Assembly (NCBI RefSeq): GCF_000003605.2
Contig: NW_003155258.1
Span: forward strand, 115,463-153,562
Direction: 5' to 3'
Length of the DNA stretch: 38,100 nt
Source: Saccoglossus kowalevskii
Lineage: Eukaryota; Hemichordata; Enteropneusta; Harrimaniidae
A program made the position numbers and the translations under genes. Shown here piece by piece: positions 22,220 to 34,400 of this stretch. Under the pieces are notes generated by a model, which worked only from the letters and a program-made list of their open reading frames with translations, ran no database searches and had not been told where the DNA came from. Numbering within the stretch: position 1 is the stretch's first letter; each line of letters starts with the position of its first letter.

Positions 22220-22760
22220 CCGTTGACGAGTCTCCACAGATCGGTTTTCTGTTCGGAACTTGCCGACTCATATTGTCGCAAAGCGCCGACTTGTCGTAAA
22301 ACTCGTTTTGGACTACCTCAAAACCACAGTTAGATGCGCGTTACGTGAAGCGCAAAGACCTATGGGAAAGAGATTGCCTCAAAACATGCACATTTTGCCA
22401 TAAATGATCCAACATGGCGACCACACCACCAAAATACGTGAGCATAAAAGTTCAGAGGTGAAACGGAGGGATTGTTGTAGACTGGTACGCAATTGACGTT
22501 GGCCAGGGAGACGTTTACACAGCTATACGAGAGATCGGTAGGGGCAAGCGAGTTTCGCCCAGACAACTTTGAGAACATATTGTCCAGAGTGGCTGTCCCG
22601 CGTTTCTTCTGCAATGATGGGAGAGGAGTGCAGGTGTATGGTGGCCTAAAAGTCGGTCAGGCGACAAATCAGTTCGGTTGCTTTGTCCGCATTGAAGTCG
22701 ACAAAACTGCAACGAAAGCAGCAGAAGCTTCTTGGCCGAAGTCCCCTTATTATTTTTTTT
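22220..22760. promoter_or_regulatory. CpG-richer block, possible promoter or first-exon region
   Basis: This stretch is visibly richer in G+C and CpG than its surroundings (GTCGCAAAGCGCCGACTTGT, CGCGTTACGTGAAGCGC). It carries long open frames on both strands: plus 22493-22819 and minus 22360-22614. The plus frame includes RPDNFENILSRVAVPRFFC and VQVYGGLKVGQATNQFGCFV; the minus frame includes KKRGTATLDNMFSKLSGRN. Neither belongs to a family I can name. A CpG-rich first exon or promoter is one explanation, and a decayed mobile-element gene is another. Confidence 0.25.
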
Positions 22761-22819
22761 CATTTTCTGATTCAGATAATTTGCTTGCACACACATTCAG
22801 TAATATTTTGATCATATGA

Positions 22820-23937
22820 GCCATTTTCATCAAGATACATGTACATAATTTTCTGCATCCCAATTGTTGTTGACTCTCTGTTGGTGTTTTTTTTTCAATA
22901 TCGAGCCTCTTATAATTTATTACATAGTTGAAGTAGTTCTAGAGCATTTGTGTCTACACTTAGCCTATCTGAAGTGTCACTTTAAAAGCTGTAGTTTGAA
23001 TGTCAAAGAAGTTAATTTCCAGGTTGCTGTTGACAAACTTATTGTTCATTTTTAATTATTTTTTTTTCAATACAACACAGTAAGTTTTTCTTTATTATTG
23101 AGTTGATGTGTATGCCTTTGGCAAAGCTAACATCTGCCTTATCCTCTTGCCTTTTCAAAATCAAAAGTGATGATACCTGTGACAGTAATACAGTACGAGA
23201 TGTGTACATCAGCATGTTCCTCCTACAAATTAAGACTTGTTGTTTTTTTGATACACTGTGGTTAAATTCGTAATAATAGCTCCGAAGTCGTGTTGTTTTA
23301 GCAGATTTTTTTTTCGCCCTCTCGCATTAGTTTTGGGGTCTTCAGAGGATGTCATCCATAAAATTAAATCAGTGTAGCCTTAGTGAAATTAAAGCCAGTC
23401 GTCTTCCTTATGTTGTTTCACTGGTCATTAATCGAAAGCCAAAACATTCATTTATGGAAAGACGAAACGCAATTAGAACGGAAAACAGTGTCTATACAAC
23501 AGTGCACATTGCCAGCAAGCAATGCTATTTATTCTAAATGAGAAAACATTTGAATACGGAATAAGGAATTTCTTTCTACATAGATCAATATTTCATCTAT
23601 CCCTGTCGCCCCTCCTGAAAGGCAGTGAAAGCAAAGTCATTCCGATCCGCAGTTGTGGGTCTGTGCGTTGAGAGATTTGCAATTGCTTCTAACTCCATTT
23701 TGATGTCCAAGATCCGATTTAAAACTTAAAGAGAGGGTGTGTGAGTCATTGAAGCTGGACAGTTTCGTCAGATCTTCAGTCCACTCCAGTCATAGTTGCA
23801 AATTCATGCGTACATTTGTTTATTTAAAATCATTATAACGTAAGTAAAGTAAACAACATATCTTTGAAGAGGTATCGAGTTCACCACAGAGGATTGTGTG
23901 TTAATATTCAATTTTGTGTCTATATACGCGGACATAA
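22820..23937. other. AT-rich stretch, nothing recognised
   Basis: Short unrecognised open frames only (22864-23055 and 23349-23537 on plus). Confidence 0.4.
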
Positions 23938-24385
23938 CATACGTCGGCGTTAAAGAAAAATAGGTGTGAGTACGTTACGCCGACATGAAGAGGTTTAAAA
24001 TGACAGAGTTTAATCACCCCTTGTACTTCAGCACCGATGTAAATAGTACTTTATATTTACGTGGACGTTAAAAAACACTTGGTGGGAGCATTTTACGCCG
24101 GTATAAAGTGGCTTAAATATGGCGGGGGCAACACCAGTGACCATTCATGAAGGGTTTATAAGTGTATTGGCTTTCAAAACTAAGTTTAATTACTTGGTCA
24201 TCTGTATTTAAGTTTCATATGTTATCTTATATTATTTCAAAGTAGGTATAGTCACAATGTTTGTGTAATTTTCTGTCATTTCAGTCAGGCTGTTACATGC
24301 CTGTATACGTTGTTGAACTTGGAATATGGCGGGGTAACTTACAGCAGCGATGTGAAAGTGAATTGGTGCCCTAAACAAAAAAACA
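23938..24385 (+). repeat. Diverged SINE-like repeat cluster
   Basis: Three related pieces occur. 23941-24000 has GTCGGCGTTAAAG, GGTGTGAGTACGTTACGCCG. 24061-24140 has GTGGACGTTAAAA, GGTGGGAGCATTTTACGCCG, then AATATGGCGGGGGCAACACC. 24321-24360 has GGAATATGGCGGGGTAACTT. The order GTGAG-TTTTACGCCG-ATATGGCGGGG-ACACCAG resembles a short dispersed element I know to be widespread in gastropod mollusc genomes. The match is from memory and only approximate. Confidence 0.4.
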
Positions 24386-25360
24386 ACTGAATTTTAATGG
24401 ACGGCCAACTGTATTTAAGTTTTTCAAAGAAGGTGGACTCGCAATGTGTGTCTTAATTTCAGTTATCCTGTTATATTATTTCAATAATTGTTATTATTAA
24501 ATAGATGCTATACCTATAACTTCACAAACCTATAATATACCAATAGCTATAAATCACCCGATCGTCTCACAAACACAAACATAAAAAGCAGATTTTTAAT
24601 TCATTACGCTTCTATCACTGTATATCGCAGTTAATATAAAAATACTGTTACCGTAACGACATAAGTTACAGCGTGCCGTAATTTTGCGGTATTTTATGGG
24701 ATATTTTCATCTTACCATATTCCAAATATAGAATGATTACATGCGTAAGTGTTCTCTAATAATAAAAACAAACATGGCTGCCACCATAGTTTGACCGGAC
24801 TAAATACAAAGAAGTTCGCTGACTCTGTTCGGCATTCCCATGTTGTATACATGGCTGGATACGTCCCGACAGGAACAGCGGTCATCGTCGACTGAAGTCT
24901 GCAAAAGAAATCGTGGATTTTATCGAATTTTATCTCAGATCTGAATAATATTTGAAACTTGTATATGGTGACGGTCTGGAGGTGAAACTAAAAGTACAAT
25001 ATTTCAAGGAATGACTTACTGGACTACGAGTGTTCTTGCAAGCTGACAATGGGGCATGCCATTACACGAGAAATGTAGAACGCGACACCCACTACACTGA
25101 TATTAATAATATACGTCGAATGACATTTCAACAAACTACCAATCAACGGAATTTACATTTATCATGTTTTCAATATTCATTACAAGTTTTATGTTCGTGT
25201 TATATTTCTTCCAAGTGTTACACAACAATTGTCGTTGTACCTACAAAGCAATGGAATAGTCCAAATACGCCGCCCCTCAAAGTTATACCGCGTCCTATGT
25301 TTTGACTAGCAGTCACGTAGGCGGGTATGTAAATTTGTTGTGTCTAAAACGGTCACTGTT

Positions 25361-25403
25361 ATGTCTGGGGAGGTTGCAAAGTCCCGCGGTAATTGCCTAC
25401 CAG
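25361..25403 (+). CDS. TRPM-like gene exon 1 (candidate start)
   Basis: ATG at 25361 is the first after an in-frame stop at 25307-25309. It encodes MSGEVAKSRGNCLP and ends in phase 1 at CCAG|GTGAGTGAG, a strong donor. Joined to exon 2 it completes an Asp codon and enters the open frame. An alternative is that translation starts at the ATG inside exon 2 and this block is not used, or that further upstream exons exist. Confidence 0.45.
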
Positions 25404-28400
25404 GTGAGTGAGTTAGATGTATGTACATACCTTGCACCGCTTTAACACTGATCTATTTATTATGTATATTGTTTTGTTTTCTGATTATGTGGATGAGGTG
25501 ACTTGTAATGAGACCAGACTCCATTTAAACTGGCTTTACGAGTAATGATGACCCTTCATTTCTGATCAAAATGACGTTGTTGTAAATTACAATTGTAAAA
25601 AATAGGAACTAATTTGACTTTTCAGATGTTTTAGATTACAATCCTAATAACTTTTTATCCTAGGAAAATATATTTTCAAGCCAAAGTAATCTTTGAACAT
25701 CAAGATTCATAATTGATTGATGCTATGCTAATGTTTTTGGTAGTCTAAACAAACACATACTGTTACAACTTAGACTTTGGTCCGCCATATGTTTGTCTTA
25801 CGACTACCAGGTAATCTATGGGAACGATCTTGTTCTAGGCCGTCGTCTGTCGGTCGTTTTGGTTGGTCGCGTCCAAACACATGTAATTCCAGGCGCAGCT
25901 GTGAGGCTTTCATGTAGCTAAAACGTTTAAAAATTTAAATTTACCAATGGTTGTGAGATGTGCTATTTCTGTTAATTCACTATATTCGTAGTTGGAATGA
26001 ATAAACCATTAAATCACATCATTAATCACATCAAAAATTGTATACTGTTTTGATTTGTGAATTTGGTCAAAACAAATTAACGGTCGGACATACAACATCG
26101 GTATTAGAGATGATATAATAGAGAGAGATGAGTGTGCAATAGTTGATTGAAAACTTGTCAATGAATAAAAAACATATAAATAAACATAGATATTAAATGA
26201 GTTTATCACAATTCTGAGAATTGGAACTTTTGACAAGCATATTCAAAACTAGCATTGGGACGTTCTAAACATGTACTCGTACTGTTTTGTCAATGTATCT
26301 CCTCACATATGACTTGAGTAAATAACATTCTTGACTTACTTAAATGAAATAGTTCATGACTAACTTTCGCCTACTTGTCTGGACACGCTTAGCATACACA
26401 AGTAATTGATACTGTGCTTGCGTTTTGTTTAGCGTCTTGTCTAATTTCGGGGATATCGCTTCCAAACTCTATATCTATCATCTTGTACCTTGTTCAAAAT
26501 TAGGATGTATTTGAGCCTGTTGAAATAGATAAGACAACGAATGCATAACTTTTGGCAGGCGTTCGAGAACAGTTCACGCAGCACCTTTGGCACACATGAC
26601 AATCATTCTTCACGCAGTATGTTTATCTTATTTTGTGTTTCAATATAGTGTTTTTTTTTATATTTCACCGTATTACATATGGAACATTTCAATGGCGATT
26701 AAAAGTGTATAGAAATGTAAATTAAAACCTTTCTTTATGACACACACTATAGACGCATTATATATGCTCCAAATTATTTTTCCTATTTTAAAGCGTAGGA
26801 TGACATTGTGCATACTGATTTACTTTGCCTGTGTGCCCGTATAAGTATACATTTATCCAAACATGTTTGTTGATGAGTTTTAACATTAACGTTATCTCGT
26901 ATTAATTTCCAAGTTTGTAAGTTATAAATTTGTTTTTCATATTACAGATATGGAACTATCAACCCGAACTGAATCAGACTCCAAAGATGTAAGTACTTAA
27001 TGTTGTATAATTGAGCGTATCTGCAATTACGATGCGATGCCCATGGTATATTTATATATGTTTAATTATTATGACACCTTCGACAAATGGTAACCCATGT
27101 TTCATAGAAAAATACAAATAATGAAAATGTTAAATAAGGAGAAGCAGCATACAAATGGACAATGGATATTCACAAAATTGAATAACAACAATACAATGGT
27201 GTTCGAATAGCAAACATTGACAAATAAAATTTACTATTCACTTATTTTGTGTAGGTGATAACTACTCAATTTTAGAAAAAAACAATTGAATCATAATTAT
27301 TTTGAATTTGCCAAACACTTTTTAATGATACTCTCAGATAAATAGGGACTCGGATGACATGAGTGAAGTGACAGACAACAATAATGGTTCCGAGTCGTCC
27401 ACTGACCTGCATGTACAAGAATGTTCTCAAAAAGTATGTACAGATAATGTACTTTCATACTACAACCAAATTATATATTCAGTATATTATGTACTTAAGT
27501 CTGTGTATAGCACAATATTATCAATGGTAACAAATTAATTGTATTCCCTTTTATTTTTCTTAGTTTAGCAGACAAACCGTTTTCGGGGAATAGTGATATT
27601 GCCCGTATGTAGCTGAAAAATATCAGGAAATAATGTATAATTATTTTATTCAATTTAATGGTACCTGTTGCCGTAATGTTTTATTCACAGTCATATTCAG
27701 ATTTGGACACAGATGATGTACCCACCTTCGAGGAACTGTACAAAAATGTGTTTGGCTCTGAAACAATCCATCAGAAAGTAAGTGTTCGTGTTCAATCACC
27801 GTAAATACACTGCAGCTAGGTACAGTTACGAAAATTATTTGCTTGCTCTATCTCACCCATGACCTTTTCTAAATTACTTCTTACCAATTAGACCAAGATC
27901 GTTCTCAATTTACCTCGAATAGTTGGTAAAATCCCTCCTAAAACATAAATATTCACCCAAAACAAGACCTACATGTGAATAACAGGGTTTGAGCAGTCAA
28001 TCGATGTGACTGTTAAGTTTATATATTACATCAATCAATCTCTCAAAACTAGGAAACATGCACAGAAACGTGCACATTACTGAAGGGAGGAAGTTGCTGG
28101 ACATGAAATTGTCTGTGACCAATGTTTTGACGTCCAGTAAATGTACATGACTAGTAAGCATCTAAAGTTGAATTTATTTCATACCTGACTGTGTGCTTAA
28201 CTGATTATTTTAAATACATGCAAATATAGTTATCACAGCAATGCAATTTTATAATAGAGCCCTGACATTTTCATTTTCATCATGTAAGTGAAAGTATTAC
28301 ATTGCAGTGTTGTTACAATAAATGTCTTCATTTGAGAATTAGATATTTGTCAAATGAGAAATAAGATTCAAGCATTTACTTTGTTTCTTTGGTTCTAACT

Positions 28401-31400
28401 CTAATAAACACTTTTCATGATAATCATAGACAAAAGCTGATTCGAATGACATAATTAAACGGACAGAAAATACTAACGCTCCTGCACAGTCCACTGACCT
28501 GCCAGAAGGATATATCCAAACGGTATGTACAAATGATATAATAAAACAAATGAAATTGTATTTTCAAATTAATATGTTGTCCCCGCCCCAATTGTGTGTT
28601 AGAAAAAAGATATACAACAACTTTGGAGTTAATTTCTCACTCAGAAAATATTAGTTTTAATGGCAAATGAAAATGTGTATGATCAAAGTGTATAAATTAG
28701 TCTAATAATGAAATATATATAACAAAATGCCACAAACTGTCAAACTATGCTCGGTTATCATCTCTTGCCGAATATTTAAATTTTACTCATAGAAGTCCAT
28801 TATCAAATATTTGATAGTTTAGCCCCCACTCGGTCTCAAGCACATTTAGCTCGCTCACTCTTTAAAGCTAACCTTATAAGTAACTTCACGAGATGCCCTC
28901 TTCGCAATACAGTGCAGTACCGTCTGCAAGTATAGAATAGACATGTTCAAAAATTTATATAAATGGTGTAGATCAGACACTACTCGCGTTACATCCGATT
29001 CAAGGCTACCATTTCTCTCTCAGCAGAGCGGCATTTATGCAGAAATATAAAAAACTAAAAATAAGTCAAAAAATAAAGTTCTAACACTTGCAAGTGGGGA
29101 AATGCTAAATACATAGTAAACTTTTGTCCAGAACACATGCCCCAACTAGGAACTCAATGCAATAGTGAAAAGCATTATAAAGGAGTCCTCACTAAAGACC
29201 ATTGGCACTGTAACTGCAACAAGACTGTGACTGTAACAATACTGTGCCCCTGTAACATGACTAAATTTTTCTCTGTCTTTCTGTTGTCTCTCATGCATAG
29301 ATCGACCACACACTTGCTGACCATGTATCCGAGGTGGTTCACACATTTAGCCTTCTGTAGTATGTCTGTTTGATAATGACTTATTCACCAGAATCTTGTA
29401 ATAAGCACGACATCTGCACACATACCAGACGGAAATGTATATAATTAGCCACGCTCTTGCATGATGCATATGCATGTCATTGGTGTTCTAAAGTAACAAT
29501 ATGTGTTTCCAAATGCTAATAGAAACAGGTATTGCAGCTCTGTTTACCATGACATGACACACCATCATCTGATCTCTTCGTGCAAAACCATTATTTCCTC
29601 CTGATCCTCCTTGTTGACAAATTCGATATTGTAGTCTTGCCTGACTGTCATAAAAAGAACATTCAACCATAATCAAACGTGGTGTTGCACGTAACATGTC
29701 GCCCATGCCCACCAAAGTCAATTTACCAATGCTTAGCTGATGCACCTGCACCTGGTGATCGGCTTTGCCCTTGTTCACAACCACTACAGCGAACTCATCC
29801 GCACCATGAAATCCTTTAAATTACCCACTGTCACTCTGCCTGCTTGAGATATATATATATTGCTGAAGAGATTGATTCATGTATGATTTGTTTGTTTCAC
29901 AGCTTCATATATACTTGGTCACAAATAATATAGAGGCTGCTAAACTCTTGTTATCAGACCAGTTTGATTTAAACAAGTTTAAGGAGCTGCGCCAAAAAAC
30001 ATTGTATCATAAAGTAAGTTCATAATGTGAAACGGCACACATTTACATGAATTCTTGTCGTTTCGAAGAGAGAGTGGGATATTGCTATAAAGGTGTGATG
30101 GCAAAATTACAATCATCATTTTGTGTGATAGAGAACTAGCAAAATGCAGAAGCAGACAAAGTAGGTCGTGTATTATCTTTATTCATCATTGAAATATATA
30201 ATCACATAAATAGCATGACTTGAGTAGAGTTTATTTTATAAGCACAAGGGCTCTTTATTCAAGTTACCTCGTCATGGGGTCGACTCACATCATCATTATA
30301 TATCTATGATTCAAATACCAGGTTGTCAAACAAGTATAATAGTCTCTGTTGTATGATTTTTGTGTAAATAAAAAGGGCAAAATTTTATTTTTTTAGCTCT
30401 GCTGTTTTCGACTACTTCTTAAAAACTACAAGCCTGATTTAATACTTTGTGTATATGTACCTTGGGTGTTTGTTCATTTAATTGTGATATCTTCAATTAT
30501 ACAGAAAGGTACTACTACAGGTGATGATATGCTTGTTTTATACCTCGTGTATTTTATCCTTCCCTATAAAAAATAAAAACTGTCTCGTAATTTCATAGCA
30601 TGTAGAAGTATTTTGGGTAAATCATTTCTCCTTCTGACAGCTAGTTATAACATAGGTTTACCCTGTTGATTTAACAGATCATGATTTCAAATTAATAATT
30701 TTGTAAAATATCCGGATTGTGACAGGTAAAAATTACCAAAGTAATGACGCTAATGATGTTAAAAGGGAGAAACTCTCCCAGTGTTGTAAATGAAACAAAA
30801 CCACACTTGTATCTGAAACTGAAATAGCTGTTGGTGCTATGTACAGTTTCATTACAGTTCCAGGAATATTGTAGATTGGGTAGGTGTTACTGTTTCTCTC
30901 CGTAAAAGTCCACGCCCTTGGTTAAAAAGAGTAATGTGAACTAAATTTATCTGTTTTTTTTTATTCCGTTGTATCGATTGCCGTGATACCTTTCATCATA
31001 GCTGTATTCAATTGTGTTATCGGATGACGTTAACTGTTTAAAACAGCTGTTAATTAAAGGGTTCGGTATAGACAAATTGGAAGAATTTGAAGATGACGTA
31101 AGTACACACACTTTCAAGAGTCAGGCAAATCAAAACTGCATATTCAGATTTTTACAAAAAGATATATCATTCTAAAAGCTTATTTTTGAACGACGTATTG
31201 CTGTTTATCATCCAGAAAAACTAATATTGAGCATTTCCAAGATTTTCAGTTAATGAACATATTCATTCGAAATAATTGTGTAATTGTTAGTTATAGTGTT
31301 TTGAGGTATCAACCATAATATGTTCGTTTCTGTTAGTTATCAGAGTGCCATTGAATAAGCTATGTTGATGTGTTGTGTTGGATTACTCCTTTTGTTGTAG

Positions 31401-34400
31401 ATATGCGCAAACCTGAAGACCTCTCTCCTCACAAATGATGTGAAAAATGTAGAACAGTGCTTAACAGACCAATTTGATTTGAATGAGTTTAAAAAGTCAT
31501 GCTTGTATTACAAAGTAAGTAAATATACAGCGGCATCATAAAATACCAAACAGGACTATTATCTAAACTACATGTTATATTCTAGATCTGCAAAACAAAT
31601 GATTTCAGAAAATTGTTAAATGCCTGAATTTTAGATGTGTAAATAAGTTCAACTTAAGTTAATGAATGTTCATTAAACACCAACATATTAACCCATCAGA
31701 GAAGACAATCGTCTCCAAATTGCAGGCAATGATATTTTTTTCAACATCTTACCAATCCCTACACAACGATAAGAGATCTTTTTTGCACTGAAAAACGACT
31801 GACCAGAATAGCCAAGCAAAACATAATGATGTAAATAATAGTTTATAATGCATGACAATTACTAATGTAGCAAAGTAAAAATTAAAGAATATATACCAAC
31901 CCATTTTGCGCTAATTAGTGTTGTTTTTGTTTCTTAATCACAGATACATTCGGCTTTTGTTTCAAATCATGTAGAAATTGTGAAACAGCTATTGAACGAT
32001 AATAAGTTTGACTTGAACAAGTTTTTATCAGAGCGACAATTAGTAGCATTATATGTGAAAGTAAGTACATGTGGTGCAATATGTTTGCATTGACTTCTAC
32101 AACATATTGCATATATTTCATATATTAAAAAGAAATATGTGAATAGACTGGTCACTTTTAATCTGTTTTCGTGAATGTAATTTATTCTAACTGATATTGA
32201 CAATAACATATTTATTTCCACCATCTCTGCTGTTGTTACGAATGAAATCGTTCAGTGATAGGTTGCCATCCTCAACAAATATTTTCAGAGGCCCTTTTGT
32301 ATCTATATTGTACTTAACTACACTCTTGCTGATATCAGATCGGTGGGTTTTTGTGAATTAACATAAGATACGCACCTCATATATATTGTATGAAATCAGA
32401 GTTTACATTTCATTTTGATTTTAGTAACAGTTATAATTTAATTAATTATACTTGCCAAACAAGGTGAGTGTTATACAGCTGGATATTGTATTGGAAGATA
32501 ATCGCTAAATTTATGATTGTTCATTGAAAGTACATCATCATATCTGAATGTGAAATTAAATGATTTGACTAACTAACATTTGCTAGTAACGCTAATTAAT
32601 GTTTCGCCGTTTATTAATTGTGCTATTTTTTTCACTAATGACTACCGGCATGCAATGCTGGTTATGATCAAATTACGTTTTGGGTGCACGCTAAAGACAG
32701 CTAACAGTTCGTGTTGACGCAAAGGCAACATTAAATTAGTCGCTCTATACATTTTAAAGAAAGTGTTCTGATTATACAGGAAACAACACAAGTGTAATAT
32801 GCAATGTGTTTTGTACTGATTTAATTATATGGTCTAACTTCGATCTATAAATTAAAGACATGTTTCATTAATCTGCAACACTACTTAATGCTTAAAAATC
32901 AATCATTGAATGAGAACCTAATCATTTGGCTTTTTAATTGATTTTCAGTTTTTGATCTAATATCAATCCAGGCATATAGTGTGTATTGAAGAGGGAGACT
33001 AATTTTATGTTGTCACGTGTACAGTTTTACAGCTAGCAATCAAGCACACACACACAAGAACACAAGTTATAAAACTAATTACGTAATCACCATATTCAAA
33101 CAATGTTTATAAAATTTGAAGGGATTTATTATGATTTTGGAATATTATGATAACCATTCAGATAATGAAACACTTCAATGATTTATAATTTCGATTTCCT
33201 GGCAAACTTGTCAAGTTATATATATATCCACTTGTCAATGCTTTACACTTGCAGTTACCTCTGTGAAAATAATGATCTTTAATTATTTCTTAAAGATGCC
33301 GTCTTCATCCCTTCACCGTTTTGACACTAATAATATATTCCATGCTATGTACAAGGTGAGAATTGTAGCAGCGTTGAAACTGTAGTGACTTCTACTAATG
33401 TATGTGTTGCATGTACTTTACGAGTCTAGTCTAAAGACACGTATTTCTTATTTACATGCATATATCATTACTTTACAAAGCACCTGTTCATGGTAACCAA
33501 TCCTACAATTGGCATATGCAATAAACTATTCAGTAACCTGTTGTATTTCAATTTAGAAGCTATTAACATATCTTTTATGTTTGTTAGGCTCTGGTTTTCA
33601 ATACTGATGATATTAATAAACATGTAAAATTTAAATACGTTCGGCGTATTATAAAAAACATGATGCTGGGTGGAAACCAAGTTCTGTATCAGAACAAGAA
33701 ATATGGCAAGTATACAGTAGAAATGCACTTATTTACCTGGGCTGTGTTAATGAATAGACAAGACATGGCAAATTTGATTTGGGAACAAATAAAGAACGGG
33801 AACATAGGTGAGTTGCATTTTGTGGTTGCGAAGAGCAAGTGTAATAATAATGCAAAACGTTGAGCGTCATTTCCTAGTTTGAAGGTATTTTAATAATAAC
33901 CTGTCACCTGAGCGTAAATTTATCGCAATTATGAATAGCCCTTGATTGCTTTAATTACTACTATTGTAAATATCAAATGAAACATACAACTGTCTAGCTG
34001 GTTTATGTATTAGTTTGACGAAGAAGTTTCTTAATACTTGGGTCCAGGCATTCAGAAGCAGAAACTGAACGATTAGAAAAACACCCGGCACTCAAAAAGC
34101 TATATATTGATTAAAATGGACAGTTTGTCATTTTAAATATTATACTTGAACGTGTATGTATTGTAGCACGGTAACATGGAATTTATCTTAGATAATGGAT
34201 ATATTTATTGGCAAATACTAATTTCACGATGTACTTGCGGTTGAGCACAGTGAAAAACATGATATTATGCAGTGATGATGAGTCTCATTCACCATACATG
34301 AGCCTTGATTAAACACTAATGGGAATATAAATTAAATTCGCATTATATATCTATATATATATATTATAGATGACCAAGGAGGGTACATAATTATGTAATT

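Noticed and set aside
28239-28283. Possible extra exon in intron 5's upstream neighbour region (acceptor TATCACAG, donor CAT|GTAAGT)
   Set aside because: It lies in the intron between exons 4 and 5 and has a stop codon (TGA) in the required phase-0 frame.
31915-32224. Minus-strand open frames opposite exon 9
   Set aside because: They are shadows of a genuine plus-strand exon and flanking AT-rich intron.
32425-32463. Possible extra exon in intron 9 (TTTTAG ... AAG|GTGAGT)
   Set aside because: It begins with TAA in the frame required by its phase-0 neighbours.
33045-33056. CA microsatellite in intron 9
   Set aside because: Only a few repeat units; too short to be notable.
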